Shown here in pieces: positions 1 through 5,551 of a stretch of 5,590 nucleotides of DNA; within the stretch, counting starts at the first letter, position 1, and each line of letters begins with the position of its first letter. The DNA is from JBAXPW01 sp037132015 (lineage in GTDB: Bacteria > Patescibacteriota > Microgenomatia > UBA1406 > GWC2-37-13): the NCBI GenBank assembly GCA_037132015.1, contig JBAXPW010000088.1:1-5590 (forward strand). The letters run 5' to 3'. The position numbers and the translations under genes are program-made. The notes under the pieces are model-generated. The model saw only the letters and a program-made list of their open reading frames with translations. It was not told the origin of the DNA and ran no database searches.

Positions 1-41
1 TTGAGACCCAATTTTTTTTACCTCTCAATGCACAAAATGTT

Positions 42-70
42 TTGACATATTACCATATTTTACTTATTCT
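42..70 (+). promoter_or_regulatory. Candidate sigma-70 promoter upstream of purF (distal)
   Basis: A perfect -35 hexamer TTGACA lies at 42-47 and a 4/6 match to the -10 hexamer (TATTCT) at 65-70, separated by an ideal 17 bases. Transcription would begin near 77 and give a leader of about 42 bases before purF. A short perfect palindrome, CAAAA-TG-TTTTG at 33-44, overlaps the -35 and could be an operator. No purine riboswitch fold is evident in the leader. The assignment rests on hexamers and spacing only. Confidence 0.5.
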
Positions 71-84
71 TTGCTTATTAATCA

Positions 85-112
85 TTGACTAATATCGTAT
101 TGTCGATAAAAT
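85..112 (+). promoter_or_regulatory. Candidate proximal promoter giving a leaderless purF mRNA
   Basis: TTGACT (5/6) at 85-90 and TAAAAT (5/6) at 107-112 are separated by 16 bases. The expected start, about seven bases past the -10, falls on the A of the purF ATG at 119, so the transcript would have no 5' leader. This fits the lack of any Shine-Dalgarno sequence before purF. A 5-bp inverted repeat (TATCG at 93-97, CGATA at 104-108) sits in the spacer and touches the -10. Confidence 0.45.
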
Positions 113-118
113 TACAGT

Positions 119-1600
119 ATGCTTCAAACTCACGAAGTTAGATCTCTTCAGGAAAAATGTGGTATTGTTGCGACATATTCTTCAGAATTTTCAAATAATT
201 TAACAACTACGTTGTTAGCAACTGGAGGTATACAACATCGAGGACAACATAGCGCGGGAATTGCGATGTATTGTGAGCATGGCATTACACGATTTAACGC
301 GATCGGCCTAGTCAAGGATATATTTACATCTGAAATAATTCAAACCTATGACCAACCAAATATATGGTCAGTTCTTCATTGTCGTTATGGGACAAATGGT
401 AGTTACTCTGATACTAATATTCAGCCCACATATGGAGTGCGTGAGGATTCGACTCGAATAGTTGTAGCACACAATGGTGAATTTATCATGACTCCCGCCT
501 TAGAGCAAATTGCAAAGACGATTACCGAAAAAGATGTGAGCGATACCTATTTATTTACTCAACTACTCCTCTCATTATCGGCTACGGACTCTGATTCACT
601 TGTAAAAAATGCTTTACAACAGGTAAAGGGATCTTTTAGTATTATCATTGCAGTTGGACACAAACTTTATGTTTCACGTGATCCTGATGGTATTCGGCCC
701 TTAGTAATAGGTAAAATTCATGAGCAGTGGATGATAGCCTCTGAGACGCAAGCACTTGATAAAGCAGGAGCGGTTATGATACGTGAGGTAAGAAGAGGAG
801 AAATTATCAGATTTGATGCATCAGGTATGACATCTATTCAGGATGGTGAATCGGGAGTCAAACATTTTTGTGATTTTGAATGGTGCTATTTTGCGAGACC
901 TGAAAGTTTATTTCCAACTTTTAATCAAACACAACCAGAAAAAGATGAACGCATGTCAGTATATGAATTTAGAGATAGGTGCGGTGTTATTCTTGCTCAA
1001 GAAAAACCCATAAAAAAAGCGTCTTTTGTTGTTGGTGTTCCCGATTCAGGACTATCATTGGCAAATGGATATGCTTTTGAGTTGGGTTTGCGTATTCGTC
1101 AGGTAATACTAAGAGATCATTTCAACTCTAATGGATCACAGCGCTTGTTTATGAGAGACGATGATAAAAAAGCAATCGAACGAAAAGTATTGGGAAAGTT
1201 ATCATTAGTTCCTGATTCAAAGATTTGGAAAGATGCGATAGTCGTATTGTGTGATGATTCTCTTGTGCGAGGGAATGTTTCGAAGAAATTAACACAAGCA
1301 ATATTACAACTTGGGGCAAAAGAAGTACATTGGATGATCGGATATCCTCAAGTTACTCACACTTGTCATTTGGGAGTAAGTATTAGAACACGTGAAGAAT
1401 TGATAGCTTTTAGACTGGGTTCTGATTCTAAAAAAATAGCACTAGACATTGGCGCCACAAGTGTGAATTATATTTCAAATAGAGGGTTTATTAAGGCTCG
1501 AATTTTGTCTGGAAAACTTGTTATCCCAAAAGATGAAAATGATATTTTTTTAGTAAATGGTGGATGTGGAGGATGTGTGATGGGAAGGTATCCTGTGTAA
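119..1600 (+). CDS. purF: Amidophosphoribosyltransferase (glutamine PRPP amidotransferase)
   Basis: PurF catalyses the first committed step of purine synthesis in the cytoplasm: PRPP plus glutamine gives 5-phosphoribosylamine. The N-terminal half is an Ntn-type glutaminase. A 13-residue propeptide precedes the expected nucleophile C14 (KCGIV), followed by QHRGQHSAGI (39-48), HCRYGTNG (87-94), HNGEF (118-122), SDTY (141-144) and SRDPDGIRPL (186-195). The C-terminal half is a type I phosphoribosyltransferase with VPDSG (307-311) and the PRPP loop CDDSLVRGNV (378-387). C251, C416, C483 and C486 line up with the four Fe-S cysteines of the Bacillus-type enzyme, and the protein ends just after the last pair (GRYPV). 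Length (493 aa) is normal. Oddities: the usual VRGTT is VRGNV, and the usual NRYVGRTFI flexible loop is replaced by a longer divergent segment (332-346). The ATG is preferred because it leaves a propeptide of normal size; it has no Shine-Dalgarno sequence. The family call is certain, but full activity is inferred. Confidence 0.96.
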   Translation: MLQTHEVRSLQEKCGIVATYSSEFSNNLTTTLLATGGIQHRGQHSAGIAMYCEHGITRFNAIGLVKDIFTSEIIQTYDQPNIWSVLHCRYGTNGSYSDTNIQPTYGVREDSTRIVVAHNGEFIMTPALEQIAKTITEKDVSDTYLFTQLLLSLSATDSDSLVKNALQQVKGSFSIIIAVGHKLYVSRDPDGIRPLVIGKIHEQWMIASETQALDKAGAVMIREVRRGEIIRFDASGMTSIQDGESGVKHFCDFEWCYFARPESLFPTFNQTQPEKDERMSVYEFRDRCGVILAQEKPIKKASFVVGVPDSGLSLANGYAFELGLRIRQVILRDHFNSNGSQRLFMRDDDKKAIERKVLGKLSLVPDSKIWKDAIVVLCDDSLVRGNVSKKLTQAILQLGAKEVHWMIGYPQVTHTCHLGVSIRTREELIAFRLGSDSKKIALDIGATSVNYISNRGFIKARILSGKLVIPKDENDIFLVNGGCGGCVMGRYPV

Positions 1601-1603
1601 GGA

Positions 1604-1783
1604 ATTAGGAAAGTCAAAGGGCAAAAGGTAAAGGGAAAAAAAGTTCATAAAGTTTATAAAGTTCATAAAGTTATAAAGTTTAAAGAGAAATTCTCCTCTG
1701 TGGAGGAGTCTAAAGGAGGTGGTTGCAGAGATTAGGGTAAAAGTAAAAGGGCAAAGGGAAAAAGAGTTATAAAGTTTATAAAG
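1604..1783. repeat. Low-complexity intergenic repeat block with an imperfect duplication
   Basis: This block lies between purF and purN. Two related copies, 1604-1661 and 1731-1783, share the order ATTAGG, AAAGGGC, AAAGGGAAAAA, then ATAAAGTTTATAAAG, with small indels. The first copy runs into a 9-base tandem array: AAAGTTCAT at 1640-1648, AAAGTTTAT at 1649-1657 and AAAGTTCAT at 1658-1666, then shortened units to 1685. There are no unique spacers of even length, so it is not a CRISPR array. It looks like spreading or slippage-derived intergenic DNA; a function is unknown. Confidence 0.75.
1693..1708. repeat. Short hairpin (6-bp stem, TGTG loop) in the purF-purN gap
   Basis: CTCCTC at 1693-1698 and GAGGAG at 1703-1708 form a perfect 6-bp stem. 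No T-run follows, so it is not a standard intrinsic terminator. It is followed by AAAGGAGGTGG, which resembles a Shine-Dalgarno sequence but has no gene behind it. The arrangement (CTCC-arm, GGAG-arm, then GGNGGTGGTT) resembles interspersed intergenic repeats common in CPR and Bacteroidetes genomes; that comparison is from memory. Confidence 0.45.
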
Positions 1784-1784
1784 G

Positions 1785-1807
1785 AAGTCTAAAGTCTAAA
1801 GTAGAAA
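1785..1807. repeat. AAAGTCT heptamer repeat, copy 1
   Basis: AAGTCTAAAGTCTAAAGT at 1785-1802, followed by AGAAA, matches 4015-4037 upstream of purD at 22 of 23 positions. It is about 83 bases upstream of purN. The repeat consists of tandem 7-base units. Confidence 0.7.
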
Positions 1808-1808
1808 G

Positions 1809-1830
1809 TCGGAAGGCGCTTGCCAGCCGA
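1809..1830. repeat. Imperfect hairpin upstream of purN
   Basis: TCGG (1809-1812) pairs with CCGA (1827-1830), and inside it GGC (1815-1817) pairs with GCC (1822-1824) around a GCTT loop; the two helices are separated by a 2x2 internal loop. It is the most GC-rich spot in the purF-purN gap. No T-run follows, so termination is unlikely. It may be part of a dispersed repeat. Confidence 0.35.
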
Positions 1831-1890
1831 ATCGGAGGGTCAATCACAACTCTTAATCCTTAATTTTTAATTTCTAAATTAGTTTACTAA

Positions 1891-2643
1891 ATGAACCTTG
1901 CAATTTTTATATCTGGGAGTGGAACAACAATGGAAGCTATTTTGAATGCGATTAAAACTTCTCGACTAAAGAATGTTCATCCCGTTGTTGTTGTTGTTTC
2001 AAGCGATCCAAAAGCAGAGGGCGTTTGGAAGGCCCAAAATTTAGGTTGTGAGGTTGAAATTACCTATAGAAAAGATTATAAGTCTTTAGAAGAGTTTGGA
2101 CAACAATTACTAGCTATTTGTAGTTATCGATCGGTTGATTTTATTTCTCAAAATGGATGGTTACCATTGACTCCTTCCAATGTTGTTATAGAGTATAAGA
2201 ATCGAATTATAAATCAACATCCGGGCCCACTTGATTCATTGTATGGGAATGACTTTGGTGGAAAAGGTATGTACGGCGCGCGAGTGATATGTGCGCGACT
2301 TGCATATTCATGGTTAAAGAGATCAGAATACTGGACTGAAGCAGTGATACATCTTGTTTCTGAAGAGTTTGATAAAGGTGAAATTATTAATGTTTCAAGG
2401 ATGAAGCTTCCTCAGTTATCATTTTCAAAAATTGACCAAGTTTTTTACGAACAGTTGAAACAATATACACCAATTATTCAAGATAAATTAAGACCAATAG
2501 AACATGAATTAGTTATTCAAACCTTACAAGCTATTGCAAATGGTTTAATCCCCTCTTTTCATAGAAAAAGGCGACTTGCAGATCTGAAATCCATTGATAT
2601 ACTCAAACAAGCAAAGGAAATAGCAATGCACCTTTATCCATGA
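1891..2643 (+). CDS. purN: Phosphoribosylglycinamide formyltransferase, PurN-type, long variant
   Basis: The folate-dependent PurN transfers a formyl group from 10-formyl-THF to GAR to make FGAR (step 3 of IMP synthesis). The N-terminal phosphate-binding loop is SGSGTT (8-13). The catalytic triad of the family is recognisable as N108 and H110 in INQHPGPL and D161 in EEFDKGEII. WLPLTPSNVV (90-99) matches the usual core helix region. Differences from the E. coli type: after HPGPL the usual PGLHTH-like segment is replaced by a longer stretch containing FGGKGMYG (122-129) and an aromatic/basic helix up to the usual H-V block (HLVSEEFD, 154-161). The protein is 250 aa rather than about 190-215 because of a basic C-terminal extension (about 215-250). 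The ATG has no Shine-Dalgarno sequence, but the MNLAIFISGSG start fits the family exactly. No promoter is evident nearby, so it may be read from purF. Its 3' end overlaps the opposing transporter gene by 10 bases. A related formyltransferase with another substrate is possible, but the pur context favours GAR. Confidence 0.88.
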   Translation: MNLAIFISGSGTTMEAILNAIKTSRLKNVHPVVVVVSSDPKAEGVWKAQNLGCEVEITYRKDYKSLEEFGQQLLAICSYRSVDFISQNGWLPLTPSNVVIEYKNRIINQHPGPLDSLYGNDFGGKGMYGARVICARLAYSWLKRSEYWTEAVIHLVSEEFDKGEIINVSRMKLPQLSFSKIDQVFYEQLKQYTPIIQDKLRPIEHELVIQTLQAIANGLIPSFHRKRRLADLKSIDILKQAKEIAMHLYP

Positions 2644-3860
2644 TTAATGTTTTTACAATTTCTTATCTCAGGTATTCGCCAAGCGATGAGGAGTGTGAAT
2701 ATGATTGTTCCAATTCCTCCAAGTATCACGGAAAAAGAAGTGCCAAAAAATTGAGCTGCAAATCCTGCTTCAAATTCACCCAGCATTGGTCCACCTGCAT
2801 AAAATATCAAGTTGATCGAACTCATTCTTCCTAGTATCTCATCTGGTGTGATAAGTTGTTGAGTAGTTTTGCGAATGATTGTATTAACAATATCTGTTGC
2901 TCCTACAAGAAAGAGAAAGAAAAGAGAAAGAAAGAACAATTTTGATAATCCAAATGCGATGGTACAAATACCATAACAAGTGAGAGCTATCAATAAAATG
3001 AAACCTTGGCGTTTGATATTTCTCATTGAAGATACAACTAAACCTGCAACTACACCACCTATTGCTGGGGATGCATAGAGAAGTCCCATTCCTTGTGGCC
3101 CTACTTTTAGTATATCCATCGCAAATATTGGCATGAGCACTGTTGAAGCTGAAAAAAAAGTTGCACAAAAATCGAGTAACATTGTACCGTATAATAACGG
3201 TGTTTTGAATACGTAATGTAACCCTTCTTTGATATATGAAAGATGAAATCCTGCAGTTTTAGAGATAATACTTTTTGAAGGTTTAATCATAATATAAGCA
3301 AAAATAACTGCAATAAATGAAATTGCATTGAGAGCATATGTGAGTCCTACTCCGCCAACAGATATCATAAATCCTCCTATCATTGGACCAATTGTTGTGC
3401 CAGTTTGGAACATTATAGTATTCCAACTCATAGCATGTAATATATGCTCTTTAGGAAATAACGATGGTATAAGAGCTTGACGTGATGGGGTTTCAAGTGT
3501 GAGAATAGTTGAGTTTATAAATATTGCTATGTAGATGATGAGAGGATTCATGAGATGAAGGTAGTGCAGTATTGTCAATCCAATTGCAATGAGCATCAAG
3601 AGCGCTGATGTTAATTGAACGACATTTTTCCGTGGAAACATATCTGCAATACTTCCGCTTATGAGTGAAAAAAATAAAATAGGCAAAAATCTACAAAGTC
3701 CAATGATGCCAAGAGACATTGGCGATCGAGTCATCTCATATATCTGCCAACTTAAACCAACAAGCTCCATCTCTGTTCCAATACGAGATATAAAATTCCC
3801 CCACCAAAAATAGGCATAGTTTTTATGCTGAAAAATCGCAAAAGTCATCAATTTTTTCAT
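2634..3860 (-). CDS. Major facilitator superfamily transporter (MFS_3/EntS-like)
   Basis: This is an integral inner-membrane secondary transporter of 408 aa. About twelve hydrophobic segments can be traced, roughly at residues 17-41, 48-70, 80-101, 105-122, 144-166, 170-192, 222-248, 257-277, 286-305, 308-330, 347-368 and 374-395. The MFS signature loop between segments 2 and 3 is present as GSIADMFPRK (69-78). The opening (HKNYAYFWWGNFISRIGTEM) and the late ITPDEILGRMSSIN (337-350) resemble the enterobactin-exporter-like MFS_3 group, which mostly contains drug or siderophore exporters. The substrate cannot be told from sequence; nucleobase or purine-intermediate export is only a guess from location. 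The start at M1 follows closely behind a perfect TATAAT on the minus strand; M5 (codon at 3846-3848) is an alternative. There is no Shine-Dalgarno sequence. The gene lies against the pur genes and overlaps the purN stop tail-to-tail. Confidence 0.9.
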   Translation of the reverse strand: MKKLMTFAIFQHKNYAYFWWGNFISRIGTEMELVGLSWQIYEMTRSPMSLGIIGLCRFLPILFFSLISGSIADMFPRKNVVQLTSALLMLIAIGLTILHYLHLMNPLIIYIAIFINSTILTLETPSRQALIPSLFPKEHILHAMSWNTIMFQTGTTIGPMIGGFMISVGGVGLTYALNAISFIAVIFAYIMIKPSKSIISKTAGFHLSYIKEGLHYVFKTPLLYGTMLLDFCATFFSASTVLMPIFAMDILKVGPQGMGLLYASPAIGGVVAGLVVSSMRNIKRQGFILLIALTCYGICTIAFGLSKLFFLSLFFLFLVGATDIVNTIIRKTTQQLITPDEILGRMSSINLIFYAGGPMLGEFEAGFAAQFFGTSFSVILGGIGTIIFTLLIAWRIPEIRNCKNINHG

Positions 3861-3873
3861 AAATAGACATTTA

Positions 3874-3879
3874 ATTATA
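3874..3879 (-). promoter_or_regulatory. Consensus -10 element for the MFS gene
   Basis: The minus strand reads a perfect TATAAT at 3879-3874. Initiation about seven bases downstream would leave a leader of only about 6-7 bases before the ATG at 3860, a near-leaderless mRNA. No convincing -35 hexamer is seen at 16-18 bases, so strength is uncertain. Confidence 0.45.
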
Positions 3880-3956
3880 CGCGATTTTAATGAGTACGCT
3901 TCCCTATTTTTATCAACAACCTGTAGAATATGTTATAAGTTTTTATTTGTAATTCT

Positions 3957-3984
3957 TTGCATTTTTATGTGCACAAGGTATACT
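3957..3984 (+). promoter_or_regulatory. Candidate promoter upstream of purD
   Basis: A -10-like TATACT (5/6) at 3979-3984 is preceded, after 16 bases, by a weak -35 (TTGCAT, 3/6) at 3957-3962. Transcription from about 3991 would give a leader of roughly 140 bases that includes the AAAGTCT repeat and the GAAA-loop hairpin ahead of purD. Another possible -10 (TATAAG, 4103-4108) lies closer to the gene but has no -35. Confidence 0.35.
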
Positions 3985-4014
3985 AAAGCAGTGGAAAAGC
4001 ATAAGGAAATTCAA

Positions 4015-4037
4015 AAGTCTAAAGTCTAAAGTGGAAA
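4015..4037. repeat. AAAGTCT heptamer repeat, copy 2
   Basis: AAGTCTAAAGTCTAAAGT at 4015-4032, followed by GGAAA, matches the copy at 1785-1807 with one mismatch. It lies about 95 bases upstream of purD. Related AAAGTCAAAGTCAAAAGT text continues at 4078-4096, beyond the hairpin. Confidence 0.7.
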
Positions 4038-4041
4038 TGTG

Positions 4042-4070
4042 ATGTCATCCCGATGAAAATCGGGATCCAT
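4042..4070. repeat. Palindromic hairpin repeat with GAAA loop upstream of purD
   Basis: ATCCCGAT (4047-4054) and ATCGGGAT (4059-4066) form a perfect 8-bp stem capped by GAAA. ATG (4042-4044) and CAT (4068-4070) add an outer 3-bp helix across a small internal loop. No T-run follows, so it is not a terminator. The GTCATCCCGAT...ATCGGGATCC form resembles short dispersed palindromes seen in many bacterial genomes, similar in layout to the Neisseria dRS3 repeat. If transcribed, it would sit in the purD leader. Confidence 0.6.
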
Positions 4071-4130
4071 GGGCTATAAAGTCAAAGTCAAAAGTTAAAA
4101 TTTATAAGAAGCTAACAGATAAATCTTGAT

Positions 4131-5408
4131 ATGAAAAAAAATATTCTTATTATTGGTGATGGTGCGAGAGAACACGCACTCGGATGGAAGTTAAGACAAT
4201 CAGAACAAATTGGAGATATATATTTTTCCCCCGGAAATGCGGGTACGGTGAATGTAGGTATAAATATTGAGGTCTTTCCTACTGATTTTAAGGCGCTTGT
4301 TACATTTGTCAAAGAAAAAAATGTTGATCTTACAATTGTAGGATCAGAAGAGCTACTTGAAAAAGGAATCGTTGATTATTTTCAAAAAAAGAAACTACTC
4401 ATATTTGGCCCAACAAAAAAATCAGCACAGATTGAAACATCCAAAGCATGGGCATCACAGTTTATGTATAAGTATGCAATACCTGAAGCAGAAAGTTATT
4501 CATTTACCTCTTATGAAAAAGCTCTTGAGTTTTCAAAAAAAGAACATCGTCTTTTTGTGGTGAAGGCAAGTGGATTAGCATCTGGTAAAGGAGTGATAGT
4601 TCCACAATCAAAAGAAGAGGAATTCAAAGCGATCGAAGAAGTTATGGTTCAAAAAAAATTTGGTGATGCGGGTTCTTCAATTGTTCTGCAAGAATTATTG
4701 CAAGGGGTAGAGGTATCATTATTAGCCTTTTGTGATGGGAAAAATATAGTTCCTATGTTACCTGCTCAAGATCATAAACGAATATTTGATTTTGATCAAG
4801 GACCCAATACAGGAGGAATGGGTACCTACACTCCCCTTCCATTTGTAAATGAAGATATGTTGACCTCTCTTCGCCAGACAATACTACAGCCTTTTATCTA
4901 TGGTATGTACAAAGAAGGTCATCCGTATAAAGGAGTGATATTTGCAGGAATTATGCTCACAAAAGATGGACCTAAAGTGCTTGAGTTTAATGCGCGATTT
5001 GGAGATCCTGAAACTGAGTCGTTGATGTTGATGCTTGATACAGAGCTCCATCCAATACTTGAAGCATGTGCACAAGGAACGCTTGAAGAATCGTTAGTTC
5101 GATTCAAATCAGGAAGTGCGTGTTGTGTTGTTTTGGCGTCCAGTGGTTATCCGAGTCCAACCGTAAGTGGAGAAATAATTCATGGTTTGAATAACGTATA
5201 TGATTCTGAAGTAAAATTATTTTATGCGGGCGCTGTTGAGACTGATGGTGAGATAGTTGCAAATGGTGGGCGTGCGATGGTTGTAGCAGGATACGGAGAA
5301 ACTATCAAAGAAGCATTGGAAAAAGTCTATAACTCGATTGGAGAAAAAGGTGTGCATTTTTCTGGCATGCAGTACCGACGCGATATTGCGTGGCAAAGTT
5401 TGAAGTGA
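4131..5408 (+). CDS. purD: Phosphoribosylamine-glycine ligase (GAR synthetase)
   Basis: PurD joins glycine to 5-phosphoribosylamine using ATP, making GAR (step 2 of IMP synthesis). It consumes the unstable product of PurF and feeds PurN. The N domain (1 to about 103) shows GDGAREHA (9-16) and SPGNAGT (33-39). The ATP-grasp domain follows, with VVKASGLASGKGV (143-155), the QDHKR block (213-217), GPNTGGMGTYTP (224-235) and the metal- and nucleotide-binding LEFNARFGDPETE (284-296), where E285 and N287 are the expected metal ligands. The C domain has NGGRAMVV (378-385) and ends with YRRDIAWQSL. At 425 aa it has normal length with no truncation. Small departures: the usual VGPE-x-PL is VGSEELL (70-76), and VVKADGLAAGKG reads ASGLASGKG. 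The ATG is chosen because MKKNILIIGDGAREHA is the typical family start; there is no Shine-Dalgarno sequence. Eight A residues (4134-4141) directly follow the start codon and could permit slippage. Confidence 0.97.
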   Translation: MKKNILIIGDGAREHALGWKLRQSEQIGDIYFSPGNAGTVNVGINIEVFPTDFKALVTFVKEKNVDLTIVGSEELLEKGIVDYFQKKKLLIFGPTKKSAQIETSKAWASQFMYKYAIPEAESYSFTSYEKALEFSKKEHRLFVVKASGLASGKGVIVPQSKEEEFKAIEEVMVQKKFGDAGSSIVLQELLQGVEVSLLAFCDGKNIVPMLPAQDHKRIFDFDQGPNTGGMGTYTPLPFVNEDMLTSLRQTILQPFIYGMYKEGHPYKGVIFAGIMLTKDGPKVLEFNARFGDPETESLMLMLDTELHPILEACAQGTLEESLVRFKSGSACCVVLASSGYPSPTVSGEIIHGLNNVYDSEVKLFYAGAVETDGEIVANGGRAMVVAGYGETIKEALEKVYNSIGEKGVHFSGMQYRRDIAWQSLK

Positions 5409-5414
5409 TTACTG

Positions 5415-5420
5415 TATAAT
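5415..5420 (+). promoter_or_regulatory. Consensus -10 element just after purD
   Basis: A perfect TATAAT sits seven bases past the purD stop. It is flanked by two direct copies of TGATTAC (5406-5412 and 5425-5431, 19 bases apart). No good -35 lies at 16-18 bases. Predicted initiation near 5427 would drive whatever lies at the right end of the window. Confidence 0.35.
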
Positions 5421-5440
5421 ACCCTGATTACAAGATTATT

Positions 5441-5551
5441 ATGATAGAAGACTATTCTGGTTGTTTTGATGGTGGTTATCGAGGAGGTCCATCTTCTTAT
5501 ATCTATGGGAGGGGACCAACCATAATGCAAAAAGCAATTATACCCCAATAA
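5441..5551 (+). CDS. Possible Gly/Tyr-rich small protein (36 aa), unrecognised
   Basis: An ATG 20 bases past a consensus -10 opens a 36-codon frame ending in TAA. The product begins MIEDYSGCFDGGYRGG and continues with PSSYIYGRGP before a short hydrophobic tail. It is rich in Gly and Tyr, with no signal peptide or membrane segment and no family I recognise. There is no Shine-Dalgarno sequence, as with the other genes here. The same DNA has base-pairing potential: TGGTTG (5458-5463) and GGTCC (5486-5490) can both pair with the contiguous arm at 5513-5522, so a structured RNA is an equally good reading. It may also be chance. Confidence 0.2.
   Translation: MIEDYSGCFDGGYRGGPSSYIYGRGPTIMQKAIIPQ

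Noticed and set aside
1..118. Purine riboswitch or E. coli-type PurR box before purF
   Set aside because: No guanine-aptamer core motifs and no match to the classical PurR operator are visible.
1712..1741. SD-like AAAGGAGGTGG followed by TTG as a tiny gene
   Set aside because: The frame stops after five codons, and the motif belongs to the repeat block.
1604..1807. CRISPR-like array
   Set aside because: The repeat units are 7-9 bases and directly adjacent, without unique spacers, and no cas gene is present.
1601..1890. Intrinsic terminator after purF
   Set aside because: The hairpins at 1693-1708 and 1809-1830 are not followed by a T-run.
1984..1998. Five tandem GTT codons in purN as a phase-variable repeat
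   Set aside because: A trinucleotide repeat cannot switch the frame, and it encodes an ordinary hydrophobic core strand (VVVVV).
2640..3168. Small open frames opposite or out of frame with the transporter gene (2640-2834 plus; 2884-3168 minus)
   Set aside because: They lie inside a clearly conserved MFS coding region, have no family resemblance, and show the composition expected of shadow frames.
3861..4130. tRNA or other known RNA gene between the transporter and purD
   Set aside because: No cloverleaf or T-loop motif is seen; only promoter-like elements, repeats and one hairpin are present.
4112..5107. Small open frames overlapping purD on both strands (4112-4312, 4357-4563, 4884-5107)
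   Set aside because: purD is intact and conserved throughout, so these are by-products of its coding sequence.
2641..5408. UGA read as glycine, as in some CPR lineages
   Set aside because: UGA ends purN and purD at family-typical or plausible C-termini, and none of the conserved domains needs an internal UGA.
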